Origin: JACRBR01 sp964371355
GTDB taxonomy: Bacteria; Chloroflexota; Dehalococcoidia; DSTF01; JACRBR01
Assembly: GCA_964371355.1 (NCBI GenBank)
Contig: CAYJMG010000002.1
Coordinates: 62,001-126,000, forward strand
Reading direction: 5' to 3'
Length of the DNA stretch: 64,000 nt
The notes below the pieces were generated by a model, which was not told where the DNA came from, made no database searches, and saw only the letters and a program-made list of their open reading frames with translations. Made by a program: the position numbers and the translations under genes. Below, one piece after another: positions 24,265 through 32,446 of this stretch (positions are counted from its first letter, which is position 1; each line of letters opens with the position of its first letter).

Positions 24265-25923
24265 ATGCCAAAGTACATCTTCGTGACCGGGGGGGTTGTC
24301 AGCTCCGTCGGCAAGGGCATCACCACAGCGGCGCTCGGCCGCATCCTCAAATCCCGCAGCGTCTCCGTCACCCTCCAGAAACTCGACCCCTACCTCAACG
24401 TCGATCCCGGCACCATGTCGCCGTATCAGCATGGCGAGGTCTTCGTCACCACCGACGGCGCCGAGACCGACCTCGATCTGGGCCACTACGAGCGCTTCAT
24501 CGACGAAGAGCTGACGAAGTCCGCCAGCGTCACCACCGGCCAGATCTACCAGGCCGTCATCGCCAAGGAGCGCAAAGGCGAGTTCCTCGGCGGCACCATC
24601 CAGGCCATCCCCCACGTCACCAACGAGATCAAGGCCCGCGTCCGTCAGATCGGCCGAGAGACCGGCGCCCAGGTGGTGATCGTCGAGGTCGGCGGCACCG
24701 TCGGCGACATCGAGGGCCAGCCCTTCCTCGAGGCCATCCGTCAGATCCGCCGCGAGGAGCGGCCCGAAGACACGCTGTCCATCCACGTCACCTTCCTGCC
24801 CCACGTCGGCTCCACCAACGAGCTGAAGACCAAGCCCACCCAGCACTCCGTCCGCGAGCTTCGCAGCATGGGCATCCAGCCCGATGTCATCCTCTGCCGC
24901 GCCGACCACGAAGTCACGGCCGAGATCCGCCGCAAGATCGCGCTCTTCGGTGACGTCGATGAGCGCGGTGTTATCTCGCTTCCCACGATGGACAGCATCT
25001 ATCAGGTGCCCATCATGCTCGAGGACGAGAACCTGGGCGACTATGTCATCGAACTCCTGAAGCTCGACGCCGCCCCGCGCGACCTCGCCCAGTGGCGCGA
25101 GATGGTCGATCGCCTGCAAAACCCCACCAACGAGGTCGACATCGCCGTCGTCGGCAAGTACGTCGAGCTGCACGACGCCTATCTCTCCATCAAGGAAGCC
25201 CTGATCCACGCCGGCATCGCCCAGCGCGCCCGCGTGAACATCCGCTGGGTGCACTCCGAGCGACTCGAGCAGGAACCCGTCGGCGCACTGCTCGACGGCG
25301 TCGACGGCATCCTCGTCTGCCCGGGCTTCGGCGAGCGCGGCATCGAGGGCAAGCTGGAGGCCGCGCGGTTCGCCCGCGAAAACAAGATCCCGTACCTGGG
25401 CGTCTGCCTCGGCATGCAGATCATGGTCATCGAGTACGCGCGCAACGTGCTGGGCCTCATCGGCGCGAACTCGACCGAGTTCAACTCGCAGGCGCCGCAT
25501 CCGGTGATTTCACTGCTGAGCGAGCAGATGGGCATCGAGGACAAGGGCGGGACCATGCGCCTGGGCGGCTACACCTGCAAGCTCATCCCCGGCACGAAGG
25601 CGGCCGCCGCCTACGCCACGGAAGAGGTCATCGAGCGCCATCGCCACCGCTACGAGTTCAACAACAAGTACCGCGATCAGCTCGCTGCCGCCGGCCTCGT
25701 GGCCAGCGGCACCCTGCCCGATGGCAGCCTCGTCGAGATCAGCGAGCTGGTCGACCACCCGTTCATGCTGGGGTCGCAGTTCCACCCGGAGTTCCGCAGC
25801 CGGCCCGACCGGCCACAGCCGCTGTTCCGGGAGTTCGTCGCCGCCGCGGTGCTTCTTCGTCAAGGCCGGGACGGGGGGCTGATCGCCCAGCAACGCGAGC
25901 GCGTCGCGGCGGGCGGCGCCTGA
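24265..25923 (+). CDS. pyrG: CTP synthase
   Basis: Converts UTP to CTP using ATP and glutamine, the last step of pyrimidine nucleotide synthesis. The N-terminal synthetase domain opens PKYIFVTGGVVSSVGKG (P-loop) and has LDPYLNVDPGTMSPY and a VEVGGTVGDIEGQPF block. The C-terminal class I glutamine amidotransferase has the nucleophile Cys in YLGVCLGMQ and the His/Glu pair in GSQFHPEF. The 552-residue length is standard. ATG 24265 is selected by CCAGGAGCGT, which trims ten residues from the open frame. The leader suggests control by the CTP level. Confidence 0.98.
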   Translation: MPKYIFVTGGVVSSVGKGITTAALGRILKSRSVSVTLQKLDPYLNVDPGTMSPYQHGEVFVTTDGAETDLDLGHYERFIDEELTKSASVTTGQIYQAVIAKERKGEFLGGTIQAIPHVTNEIKARVRQIGRETGAQVVIVEVGGTVGDIEGQPFLEAIRQIRREERPEDTLSIHVTFLPHVGSTNELKTKPTQHSVRELRSMGIQPDVILCRADHEVTAEIRRKIALFGDVDERGVISLPTMDSIYQVPIMLEDENLGDYVIELLKLDAAPRDLAQWREMVDRLQNPTNEVDIAVVGKYVELHDAYLSIKEALIHAGIAQRARVNIRWVHSERLEQEPVGALLDGVDGILVCPGFGERGIEGKLEAARFARENKIPYLGVCLGMQIMVIEYARNVLGLIGANSTEFNSQAPHPVISLLSEQMGIEDKGGTMRLGGYTCKLIPGTKAAAAYATEEVIERHRHRYEFNNKYRDQLAAAGLVASGTLPDGSLVEISELVDHPFMLGSQFHPEFRSRPDRPQPLFREFVAAAVLLRQGRDGGLIAQQRERVAAGGA

Positions 25924-25948
25924 CCACCTTGAACGGACACCACACCCC

Positions 25949-26425
25949 ATGACGTCGCTGGAAATCCTGCTGGCGCTGCACATGCTGTCGCTCTTCCTCA
26001 TGATGGCGGGGTTGGGCGCCGTCATCGTCGCCCTGTGGCGCGGCTGGACGGAAGAGGACCCGGAACGCGCGCTTATTGCCTTCGAGGATGCCAGCACGGG
26101 CCACAAGACCGGCCTGCTCCCCGGCGCGATCGCCGTCGGCGCGACGGGCGTCTTCCTGGCCGGCGATGCCGGCTACAACTTCATCACCACCGGCTGGCTG
26201 CTGGCGCTCGAGCTGGTCTACTTGTTCGTGCTGCTCATCTGCGTACCGCTCCTGGGCCACGCGCTGAACCGCGTGCAGATCGAGGTGCTGAAGTCGAAGA
26301 AGAAGGGCGCCCCCACCGAGGCCCTGCGAGAGCTGCTCAACGACAACGTCCCCATTGTCCTCTGCATCCTCATCGTCCTCACCATCCCCATCATGGTCTG
26401 GCTCCCCGTCTTCCACCCCTTCTAG
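25949..26425 (+). CDS. DUF2269-like integral membrane protein
   Basis: A membrane protein of 158 residues with four predicted helices: LLALHMLSLFLMMAGLGAVI, a GLLPGAIAVGATGVFL segment, WLLALELVYLFVLLICVPLL and VLCILIVLTIPIMVWL. The pattern and the early His within the first helix recall DUF2269/CopD-type membrane proteins. Another four-helix CopD-like protein is at 51 kb. It lies 25 bases after pyrG on the same strand, with no clear ribosome site, so read-through expression is likely. Function unknown. Confidence 0.65.
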   Translation: MTSLEILLALHMLSLFLMMAGLGAVIVALWRGWTEEDPERALIAFEDASTGHKTGLLPGAIAVGATGVFLAGDAGYNFITTGWLLALELVYLFVLLICVPLLGHALNRVQIEVLKSKKKGAPTEALRELLNDNVPIVLCILIVLTIPIMVWLPVFHPF

Positions 26426-26930
26426 CGTCCGAGCGTCGCTGTCGGCGTGATGGACGCGCCATGCAACAGCACCGCAGCAGCCTCTTCCGGATCCCGAAAG
26501 CAGGCCCGCGACCAGCTCCTCCTCGCGCTCGTAGGGCCTCTGCGCGGTCATGCCGCGCTCGCTCATCATGCGGACGTCCAGTCGTGCCAGCACTCAATCA
26601 GAAACCTCCGGATCGCGCCCTCAAAGTTACGGGCGCGGCTCTCAATAGAACGTCAAGTTGGCCTGGAGCGGCCGCGCGGACGCTGCCCGACGTTTACGTC
26701 CTCGTGCCCGGCCCGCCGCAGGCGCATGGGACACAGCAATGAATTTCACCAAAGTGATCTCGCGCGCTTGGAGATCGCCTCCCTCGACCCCCACCGTGGC
26801 CTCAAGGCCCGGCATGCACCTCGGCCGATAGAGCGCCCGTGGCCCGTATGGGCGCGTCGGCGATGTCGCATCCCAGGGTCGTTGCCGGCGCCGAGCTGTT
26901 CGTCCACCCGGGAGTCGGCGCGTCGGCGGA

Positions 26931-27077
26931 AACCGAAAACTGCCGAGCAATGTCCGGCACCGGCAGAAAGGGAAAATTCCAAAACAAACTCCCCGCGACG
27001 AACTGCCGGAACCGAAAACTGCCGAGCAATGTCCGGCGCCGGCCGCCTGGGCGAAGACCGAAAACTGCCGAACAAAC
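26931..27077. repeat. Three irregular direct repeats
   Basis: AACCGAAAACTGCCGAGCAA followed by TGTCCGGC occurs at 26931 and again at 27010; a shorter copy ACCGAAAACTGCCGA starts at 27057. The spacings are 79 and 46 bases, so this is not a CRISPR array. The units may be part of a longer decayed or mobile element. Confidence 0.65.
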
Positions 27078-27170
27078 GAATTCTGCAAAGGGGAGCTTCG
27101 AATGTGCGATGTAACGACTTTGGGGCCTAGTAGCGGCGCCCGGCCCGCATCAGGTCGCCGGTAGACGCGG

Positions 27171-27276
27171 ACCCGGCCCGGCGATGGGGAGGCCGGGCCG
27201 GGTGCGCTCGACGATGGGGGTCTAAGGACAGAGGGAGCTCCGGTCGATGGGGGTGGCCCGGAGCCCCACTCTGTCC
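27171..27276. repeat. Two strong hairpins sharing a GATGGGG loop motif
   Basis: ACCCGGCCCGG/CCGGGCCGGGT arms (27171-27203) enclose the loop CGATGGGGAGG. A second stem, GGACAGAG...CTCTGTCC (27226-27276) with an inner GGAGCTCCGG/CCGGAGCCCC helix, encloses TCGATGGGGGTGG. A third CGATGGGGG lies between them (27212). The shared loop motif suggests a structured RNA or protein-binding site rather than chance. Confidence 0.55.
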
Positions 27277-27473
27277 GCCCTGTCTAACCGCGATGGTGAC
27301 GGAAAGGAGACGCCCTCCCGCTCCGACGCCAAAACCGGCATCCGGGTATGTGGGTGGCGGTGTCGTGCACCCCGTCTCCCTTAAGGCGTCAGGGCGGTTA
27401 GACCGTAGGAAAGCGCCAGTTGCGGCCGGCGGCTCGCCCTGCGTTTCAACGGGGTACAGGTTTGGGGGTGGAC

Positions 27474-27941
27474 ATGAGGCGTCGATTCGATCGCTGCCGT
27501 GAGCGTGGCCAGAGCCTGGCCGAGTTCTCGCTCATCCTGCCCGTCTTCATCATCCTGGTCTTCGGCATCATCGACTTCGGCATGGGCCTCCGCGCCTACA
27601 TCACCGTCGCCCAGGCCACCCGCGAAGGCGCTCGCTACGCCGCCGTCGGCAACCCCGCCGGGACCTTCACCTCCGGCGGAAGCGGCGACTGCGATGGCAA
27701 CACGAGTACGTCAGCCGTCGGCAAGGTCTGCTCCACGATGAACGGCCTGAACCTGTCGAACATCGAGAGCGTGAGCGTCACCTACCCGCAGGGCAACGAG
27801 CCGGGCAAACCGGTCCGCGTGTCGGCCAGCTACGACTACCACTACATCACACCGCTGAAGGCAATCGTCAATTTCATCTCCGCCGGCTCGCTGGATGAGA
27901 CGATCAGCGTCTCTTCCGCGACGGACATGCGTCTGGAGTAG
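27474..27941 (+). CDS. TadE-like pilus assembly protein
   Basis: A minor-pilin-like membrane protein of 155 residues. The N-terminal hydrophobic helix ERGQSLAEFSLILPVFIILV is the TadE signature (Glu at +5 from the cleavage region, Q-S-L-A-E-F). GARYAAVGNPAG and a disulfide-capable CDGNTST...C segment follow. ATG 27474 is preferred because GGGGGTGG lies just upstream and the helix then begins about 12 residues in. It is followed after six bases by a TadG-like gene. The ATPase and secretin genes of a full Tad locus are not in the window. Confidence 0.8.
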   Translation: MRRRFDRCRERGQSLAEFSLILPVFIILVFGIIDFGMGLRAYITVAQATREGARYAAVGNPAGTFTSGGSGDCDGNTSTSAVGKVCSTMNGLNLSNIESVSVTYPQGNEPGKPVRVSASYDYHYITPLKAIVNFISAGSLDETISVSSATDMRLE

Positions 27942-27947
27942 CGTCCC

Positions 27948-29087
27948 ATGCTGGTCTTTCTTCGTTCCAGGCTCCGCTGCATGCTGAATGAGCGCGGGCA
28001 AGTGATCATGGTCGCCGCCGTCACCCTGCCCGTCCTTCTGGGTATGGCCGGCATGGCCATCGACATCGGCACCTACGCCAGCGATCGGCGCCAGCTCCAG
28101 AATGCCGCCGACAGCATCGCCCTGGCTGCCGCGCAGGAGCTGCCTGATGAGAGCGCCGCTCTGGAGAAGGGGCGCGAGTGGGCCACCCGCAACGGCATCT
28201 CGCTGGGCGACCTGACACTGACCATCAACACCTCGACGGGCAGCGGCACGGCGCCCTACGCCCGTGCGACCATCACCCGAGACCACCAGTTCGCCTTCAT
28301 GCCGATGGTGGGTATCGACGAGAAGAGCGTAAGCAGCCGCGCGACAGCCCAGAAGGTCTCCTTCGGCGGCAGCAGCGGCATCGTGCCGTGGACCATCACG
28401 CAGGCCACGCAGGACGCCGCCGTGATGGGCGCGGAGGTCGTCATGAAGTACGACGCCGATGGCGCGAACATCGGCAACTTCGGCGCCATCCGCATCGACG
28501 GCCCCGGCGCGAACACGTACAACAGCTCCGTCAAGTTCGGCAGCACCGCATACGCCTGCGCCGTCACCGCGCCCAACTGCACCGCCGGCGCCTGTCCGGG
28601 CGTGTATCCGGAGCAGTGCGCTGAAACCGCCCCGGAGTGCGACGGGCCGGAATGCACGCCGCAGACCGGTAACCTGATCGGCCCCACCGCCACCGGCGTC
28701 GATTTCCGCATGGACAATACGATGCCAGAGTGCGACACGTTCGATGAGGTCTTCTCGACGCCCGACCCAATCACGGGCAAGAGTACCCTCGACCCGGACT
28801 GCAACCCATGGACCGACGGCCCCGGCAAGTGCACGTCGAACACCGACATCTGCAGCCGCCGCGTCATCATCATCCCCGTCGTCGACACCTTCGGTAGCGG
28901 AGCATCCGATCCGGCCACCATCCAGCGGTTCGCCCTGATGTTCCTCGAGGGGTACGACGACGGGAAGTGCCAGGGCAACGCCTGCGAGATTAAAGGCCGG
29001 TTCGTGAGCGCCGATATCAACACTCGCGCCCTGGCCGGCGAGTACGACGAGGACGCCCTCATCCACTTCACGCGCCTGAGCGAGTAG
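27948..29087 (+). CDS. TadG-like putative Flp pilus-assembly protein
   Basis: A 379-residue protein with an N-terminal membrane helix (GQVIMVAAVTLPVLLGMAGM) and the TadG-type pattern IDIGTYASDRRQLQNAADSI then ALAAAQEL. The rest is extracellular and beta-rich, with about 14 cysteines in CTAGACPGVYPEQC and similar clusters, suggesting disulfides. It begins six bases after the TadE-like gene, so both are probably co-expressed and may anchor the same pseudopilus or envelope structure. Confidence 0.8.
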   Translation: MLVFLRSRLRCMLNERGQVIMVAAVTLPVLLGMAGMAIDIGTYASDRRQLQNAADSIALAAAQELPDESAALEKGREWATRNGISLGDLTLTINTSTGSGTAPYARATITRDHQFAFMPMVGIDEKSVSSRATAQKVSFGGSSGIVPWTITQATQDAAVMGAEVVMKYDADGANIGNFGAIRIDGPGANTYNSSVKFGSTAYACAVTAPNCTAGACPGVYPEQCAETAPECDGPECTPQTGNLIGPTATGVDFRMDNTMPECDTFDEVFSTPDPITGKSTLDPDCNPWTDGPGKCTSNTDICSRRVIIIPVVDTFGSGASDPATIQRFALMFLEGYDDGKCQGNACEIKGRFVSADINTRALAGEYDEDALIHFTRLSE

Positions 29088-29277
29088 CTCCGCCTTCCGT
29101 GGCATCCTTATGGCCGGGGACCGTGGGTGCTTGCGCCCGGCCCGCAAGGCTGGGCTAGCGCCCCCGGATTGCCGATCATTCCTACGGGTCTGCGACCCAG
29201 TGTGGCCAGCTTTGCGCCACATTCACCGGACAGGGCGTATCGCTTTGCTCTTGAATCGCGATAAGCAGCGTAGGGAG

Positions 29278-29856
29278 ATGCCCGACCCGGGCCCGCCTGC
29301 AACGGCAGGCGATCCCGGCGAGCAGGCGCTCGTCGACGCCGCCCGCGAGCTGCGCGACGAGGCCTGGGCCGAGATCTATCGCCGCCACGCGGAGCAGGTG
29401 TACGCCTACATCTACTACCGCACCGGCGACAGGGCCGCGGCCGAGGACCTGGCGGCGGACGTGTTCGTCAGGGCCATCGCGGGCATCCGGAACTACGAGT
29501 GGCGCGGCACGCCCCTGCTGGCATGGCTGTACCGCATCGCTCACAACGTCACCGCCGACTACCGGAAGGCGCTCGCCAGGCGCTCGGTCCGGGAATCGGC
29601 GGAGCCACCGGAGGAGATCGAGGAACGCGTGGACCGGCTCCAGGCGCTCGATGAACGAAACGACATGATGGAAGCGATCCGGTCGCTCACCGAAGACCAG
29701 CAGCAGGTGCTCATCCTGCGCTTCTACGGAGGCATGAGCAACGCGCAGGTCGCGGAAGCCGTCGGGAAGCCGGAGACCGCAGTGAAGGCGCTCCAGGCCC
29801 GGGGGCTGCGATCGCTGCGGCGCATTCTGACGGACGGAGACAGGCAGACCGCATGA
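29278..29856 (+). CDS. ECF-type RNA polymerase sigma factor
   Basis: Alternative sigma factor of 192 residues. Region 2 is visible as YRRHAEQVYAYIYYRTGDRA followed by AAEDLAADVFVRA, with WLYRIAHNVTADYRK as the -10 recognition helix. Region 4 is LTEDQQQVLILRFYGGMSNA then QVAEAVGKPETAVKALQARG. ATG 29278 is used, although GGGAG touches it; TTG 29251 is an alternative start. The next gene overlaps its stop (ATGA) and encodes a membrane protein that may hold it inactive. Targets are unknown. Confidence 0.9.
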   Translation: MPDPGPPATAGDPGEQALVDAARELRDEAWAEIYRRHAEQVYAYIYYRTGDRAAAEDLAADVFVRAIAGIRNYEWRGTPLLAWLYRIAHNVTADYRKALARRSVRESAEPPEEIEERVDRLQALDERNDMMEAIRSLTEDQQQVLILRFYGGMSNAQVAEAVGKPETAVKALQARGLRSLRRILTDGDRQTA

Positions 29857-30938
29857 GCAGGCGAGAGACCTTCGACGACGCGCTCGACGCGGCCATCAAC
29901 GCCGTCCAGCATGGCGATTCGATCGACGCCGTCCTCGCGAGGTTCCCACGCCACGCCCCTGCCCTTCGACCGTTGCTCGAGACCGCGTCCGCCGCCAATC
30001 CGTCCCGGGCCTACCTCTCACCCACCTCGCGCCTGACCGAGAACTTCGCTCGCGTCGAGTCCGCACTCGGTCGAGCGCGCTGGGAGCGTGACAACGTCCA
30101 TCCGGGGAGGGCCACGGCGAGTGCGCCGTGGTGGACCAGGCGCGTGGCGTTCGCCTCGCTCTCACTGCCGGCCGGCATATTCGCCTTCGCCCTGCTGGGT
30201 GCGGGCGGCGCCGCGGCCGCCACCCTGGCCGTGACGACGGACTTGCCTGAACAGATCGGCGAAAGGGTCGAGAGTTTGACACCCTCGTGGACACACGGTG
30301 TGATCCCGGGCGGAGCTGGCGACAGCGCCGGGCCGATCGCTTCTGCGACGCCGGCGGGCGCGGCCGCAGACACAGCGACGCCCGCCTCCTCACCCACGGC
30401 CGGCGCCGGTGGTGATGAGACGCCTGTGCCGTCCGAGACGCCGCGCGGATCCCAGCCCCTCACTGTGAGCGGCACCATCACCAACGTCCGAGGCAACACC
30501 TTCGAACTCACCACCGGCGGCATGACCTACAAAGTGCAGACCGACACCAACACGTCTGTTTCCGGCCAGATCGTCGAGGGCGCGCCAGCTACGGTGCAGG
30601 GCGAGCTGACGGCGACCGACCGGCTCCACGCGACGAGCGTCGTGGCGTCGGCGCCGCCTGCCGTAGACCCCGAGGACACACCGCCGCAGAGTTCGCCCGA
30701 GAACCCGGGCCAGGGCGGGCCGCCCGAGACGCCGCCGGGGCAAGGCGGACCACCCGCCACGCCGCCGGGACAGGGAGATCCGCCCGCCACGCCGCCCGGG
30801 CAGGGGCAGAAGACGAAGACGCCCGGCCCGCCCGCCACGCCACCGGGCCAGGGTAGTGGCGGCGGCGGCTCCAGCGAGAACGAGAACGGGAATGGCGGCG
30901 GCAACAACGGCAACGGTGGCGGCAACGGCAACAACTAA
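29853..30938 (+). CDS. Membrane protein with DUF5666-like domain, probable anti-sigma partner
   Basis: The 361-residue protein has a cytoplasmic N-terminal 90 residues (DDALDAAINAVQHGDSIDAV), one membrane helix near 105-130, a Thr/Pro linker, and an exported DUF5666-like beta domain (LTVSGTITNVRGNTFELTTG). It ends in a Pro/Gly/Gln repeat (PPGQGGPPATPPGQGDPP) and a Gly/Asn-rich tail. The start overlaps the sigma factor stop by four bases. Layout and topology fit an anti-sigma factor that senses an envelope signal. No known anti-sigma motif was identified, so this role is inferred. Confidence 0.7.
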   Translation: MSRRETFDDALDAAINAVQHGDSIDAVLARFPRHAPALRPLLETASAANPSRAYLSPTSRLTENFARVESALGRARWERDNVHPGRATASAPWWTRRVAFASLSLPAGIFAFALLGAGGAAAATLAVTTDLPEQIGERVESLTPSWTHGVIPGGAGDSAGPIASATPAGAAADTATPASSPTAGAGGDETPVPSETPRGSQPLTVSGTITNVRGNTFELTTGGMTYKVQTDTNTSVSGQIVEGAPATVQGELTATDRLHATSVVASAPPAVDPEDTPPQSSPENPGQGGPPETPPGQGGPPATPPGQGDPPATPPGQGQKTKTPGPPATPPGQGSGGGGSSENENGNGGGNNGNGGGNGNN

Positions 30939-30993
30939 CGCCGCCAGCCGCTGATTTGTGCATTGCGCCGGGTCACACGATACTTCCGCCCGC

Positions 30994-31689
30994 ATGCAGG
31001 CCCGCGATCTCTCTGACTTCAACTTTCGTACGCTGCGCACGTCCGAGCTGACGCCGGCCGACCGCGACCTCATGCAGGGCCTCTTCGCCTCCAACTACCG
31101 CCAGGCCAACGCGGCCTATCTCGACAAGTCCTTCAGTGTCCTGCACTACGCGGCGATCGCCACGCACGGTGACGCACCGGCGGGGTTCGCGCTGGGCGAG
31201 CTGCGCGTGATGGACCTCCCCCGCCTGCCGCAACAGCTCGTCGCCATGGCAGGCATCTGCTGCGTGGCCCCGGACTTTCGCCGGCGCGGGCTCTTCGGCG
31301 GGCTCGAGCAGGCGGCGATGCGCGCGTCGGGCATCGTCCCGGCCGGCCGCTTCCTCAGCACTGGCCGCATGGCGCATCCCGCCAGCATGCGGACGATGGC
31401 GCGCAACGCGTCGGTAGTCCCCAGGCCCGGCGTGCCCGCCACGCCCTGGCAGCGCGAGGTAGGCCGCGCCATCGCCGCCGCCTACGGCACACAGAGGTTC
31501 GATGATGAGACGTTCGTCTGCATCGGCAGCGGCACGCCCATCGGATACCCGATCATGGAGATCGAGGTCGAGCCGGAAGAGTGGCGCGTGTTCGAGCACG
31601 TCGACCGCGACCGCGGCGACTCTCTGCTTGGCCTCTGCTGGCAGCCGGACGGACCTGACGGCTGGCTGGTAGCTGACAGCGAACCGTGA
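30994..31689 (+). CDS. GNAT-like N-acetyltransferase
   Basis: A 231-residue protein with a GNAT-type core: a VLHYAAIATHGDAPAGFALG strand pair and the acetyl-CoA site MAGICCVAPDFRRRGLFGGL near residues 75-95. The substrate is unknown. ATG 30994 is chosen because the sequence upstream is the intergenic end of the previous operon. A GATACT box at 30979-30984 lies nine bases before the ATG, and no good ribosome site is visible, so a very short or absent leader is likely. The last codons run into an ACTGACAG-type low-complexity sequence seen elsewhere in the window. Confidence 0.75.
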   Translation: MQARDLSDFNFRTLRTSELTPADRDLMQGLFASNYRQANAAYLDKSFSVLHYAAIATHGDAPAGFALGELRVMDLPRLPQQLVAMAGICCVAPDFRRRGLFGGLEQAAMRASGIVPAGRFLSTGRMAHPASMRTMARNASVVPRPGVPATPWQREVGRAIAAAYGTQRFDDETFVCIGSGTPIGYPIMEIEVEPEEWRVFEHVDRDRGDSLLGLCWQPDGPDGWLVADSEP

Positions 31690-31719
31690 ACGGCGGATAG
31701 TTCTCTGTCTCCTGCCCTT

Positions 31720-32235
31720 CTAGAAGGGCAGCCCCTTGAGACCGTGTACGCCCTTCAGCGCCGCTATCTCGCCCGCGTGGCCGGGCACGTGCGTCGTGAG
31801 CAGCATGCTCACGATCCACCCGATGGTCTGCTCCCCGAACGGCGTCTGCGTCTTCCGATCCAGCTCCGCGTCCGCCACGGTCGCCAGGTAGGCGTCCGTC
31901 GCCGCGTACACGGTCTTCGCATACTCCTGGAACACGGGCAGGCTCATCTTTACCGACGCCGCCCACTCGGGCGTCATCTCCGGGGGGACGCCCGGGAACG
32001 CCACGCCAGTCTTCGCCTCCCACGCCGAGGTCTGGTACAGCGGCGGCTTTCCCTGCAGGAACGTGTGGCCGATGACGTCCTCGGCGATCACGGTATGCGC
32101 GTACGTCGCCGCGATGGAGTTCGTCGTCGAGCCTTCGAGGCCCCTGTGCAGGATGTCCCCGCACTCCCCCATCATCTGCTCCAGCGTGCCATGCCAGAAC
32201 TCCAATTGCGTCCGGATGCTGTCCTGTACCTTCAC
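31720..32235 (-). CDS. DinB family protein
   Basis: A four-helix-bundle protein of 171 residues. The likely metal-binding histidines are in QLEFWHGTLEQMMGE, ATYAHTVIAEDVIGH and LLTTHVPGHAGEIAALKG. The family includes thiol-transfer and DNA-damage-associated proteins, mostly of unknown function. GTG 32235 is preferred to the much longer open frame because AAGGAG lies seven bases upstream. It is convergent with the GNAT gene and divergent from the GH29 gene. Confidence 0.85.
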   Translation of the reverse strand: MKVQDSIRTQLEFWHGTLEQMMGECGDILHRGLEGSTTNSIAATYAHTVIAEDVIGHTFLQGKPPLYQTSAWEAKTGVAFPGVPPEMTPEWAASVKMSLPVFQEYAKTVYAATDAYLATVADAELDRKTQTPFGEQTIGWIVSMLLTTHVPGHAGEIAALKGVHGLKGLPF

Positions 32236-32409
32236 GTCTCGCTCCTTCAGGTTGCTTCGCTCCCGCGAGGCTTCGCTCATCGCTCTCGCGCGGTGTTCGT
32301 GCACGCCGGGGGGCCGGATCACACCCGTGTCCCCTTTCTTTCGACGGTCCTCCCGCGACGGTCCTCCCGCGCGGGAAGGAGCGCCGTCCGGCGGCGGCGT
32401 GGGATCGGA

Positions 32410-32446
32410 CTGTCTCCTATCCCCAGTCTGCTGTCTACTACCAACC
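32410..32446. repeat. Low-complexity ACTG-type intergenic repeat
   Basis: The stretch reads CTGTCTCCTATCCCCAGTCT then GCTGTCTACTACC. It belongs with similar ACT/CAGTC-rich stretches at 36611, 42511, 46935, 48096 and 50050. It ends four bases before the ATG of the GH29 gene. Confidence 0.5.

Larger units (their letters stand above)
26426..27473. other. Long gene-free region upstream of the TadE/TadG genes
   Basis: About 1 kb without a convincing gene on either strand. The first half (to about 26900) shows nothing identifiable. The middle holds three direct repeats (26931-27077), and the last part holds two very strong hairpins (27171-27276). The final 200 bases lead into the pilin-like operon. 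Confidence 0.6.

Noticed and set aside
26931..27077. CRISPR-like array
   Set aside because: There are only three copies with spacings of 79 and 46 bases, one truncated, and no cas genes.
27290..27470. Cyclic di-GMP riboswitch upstream of TadE
   Set aside because: The conserved GEMM core positions do not line up; only short chance matches were found.
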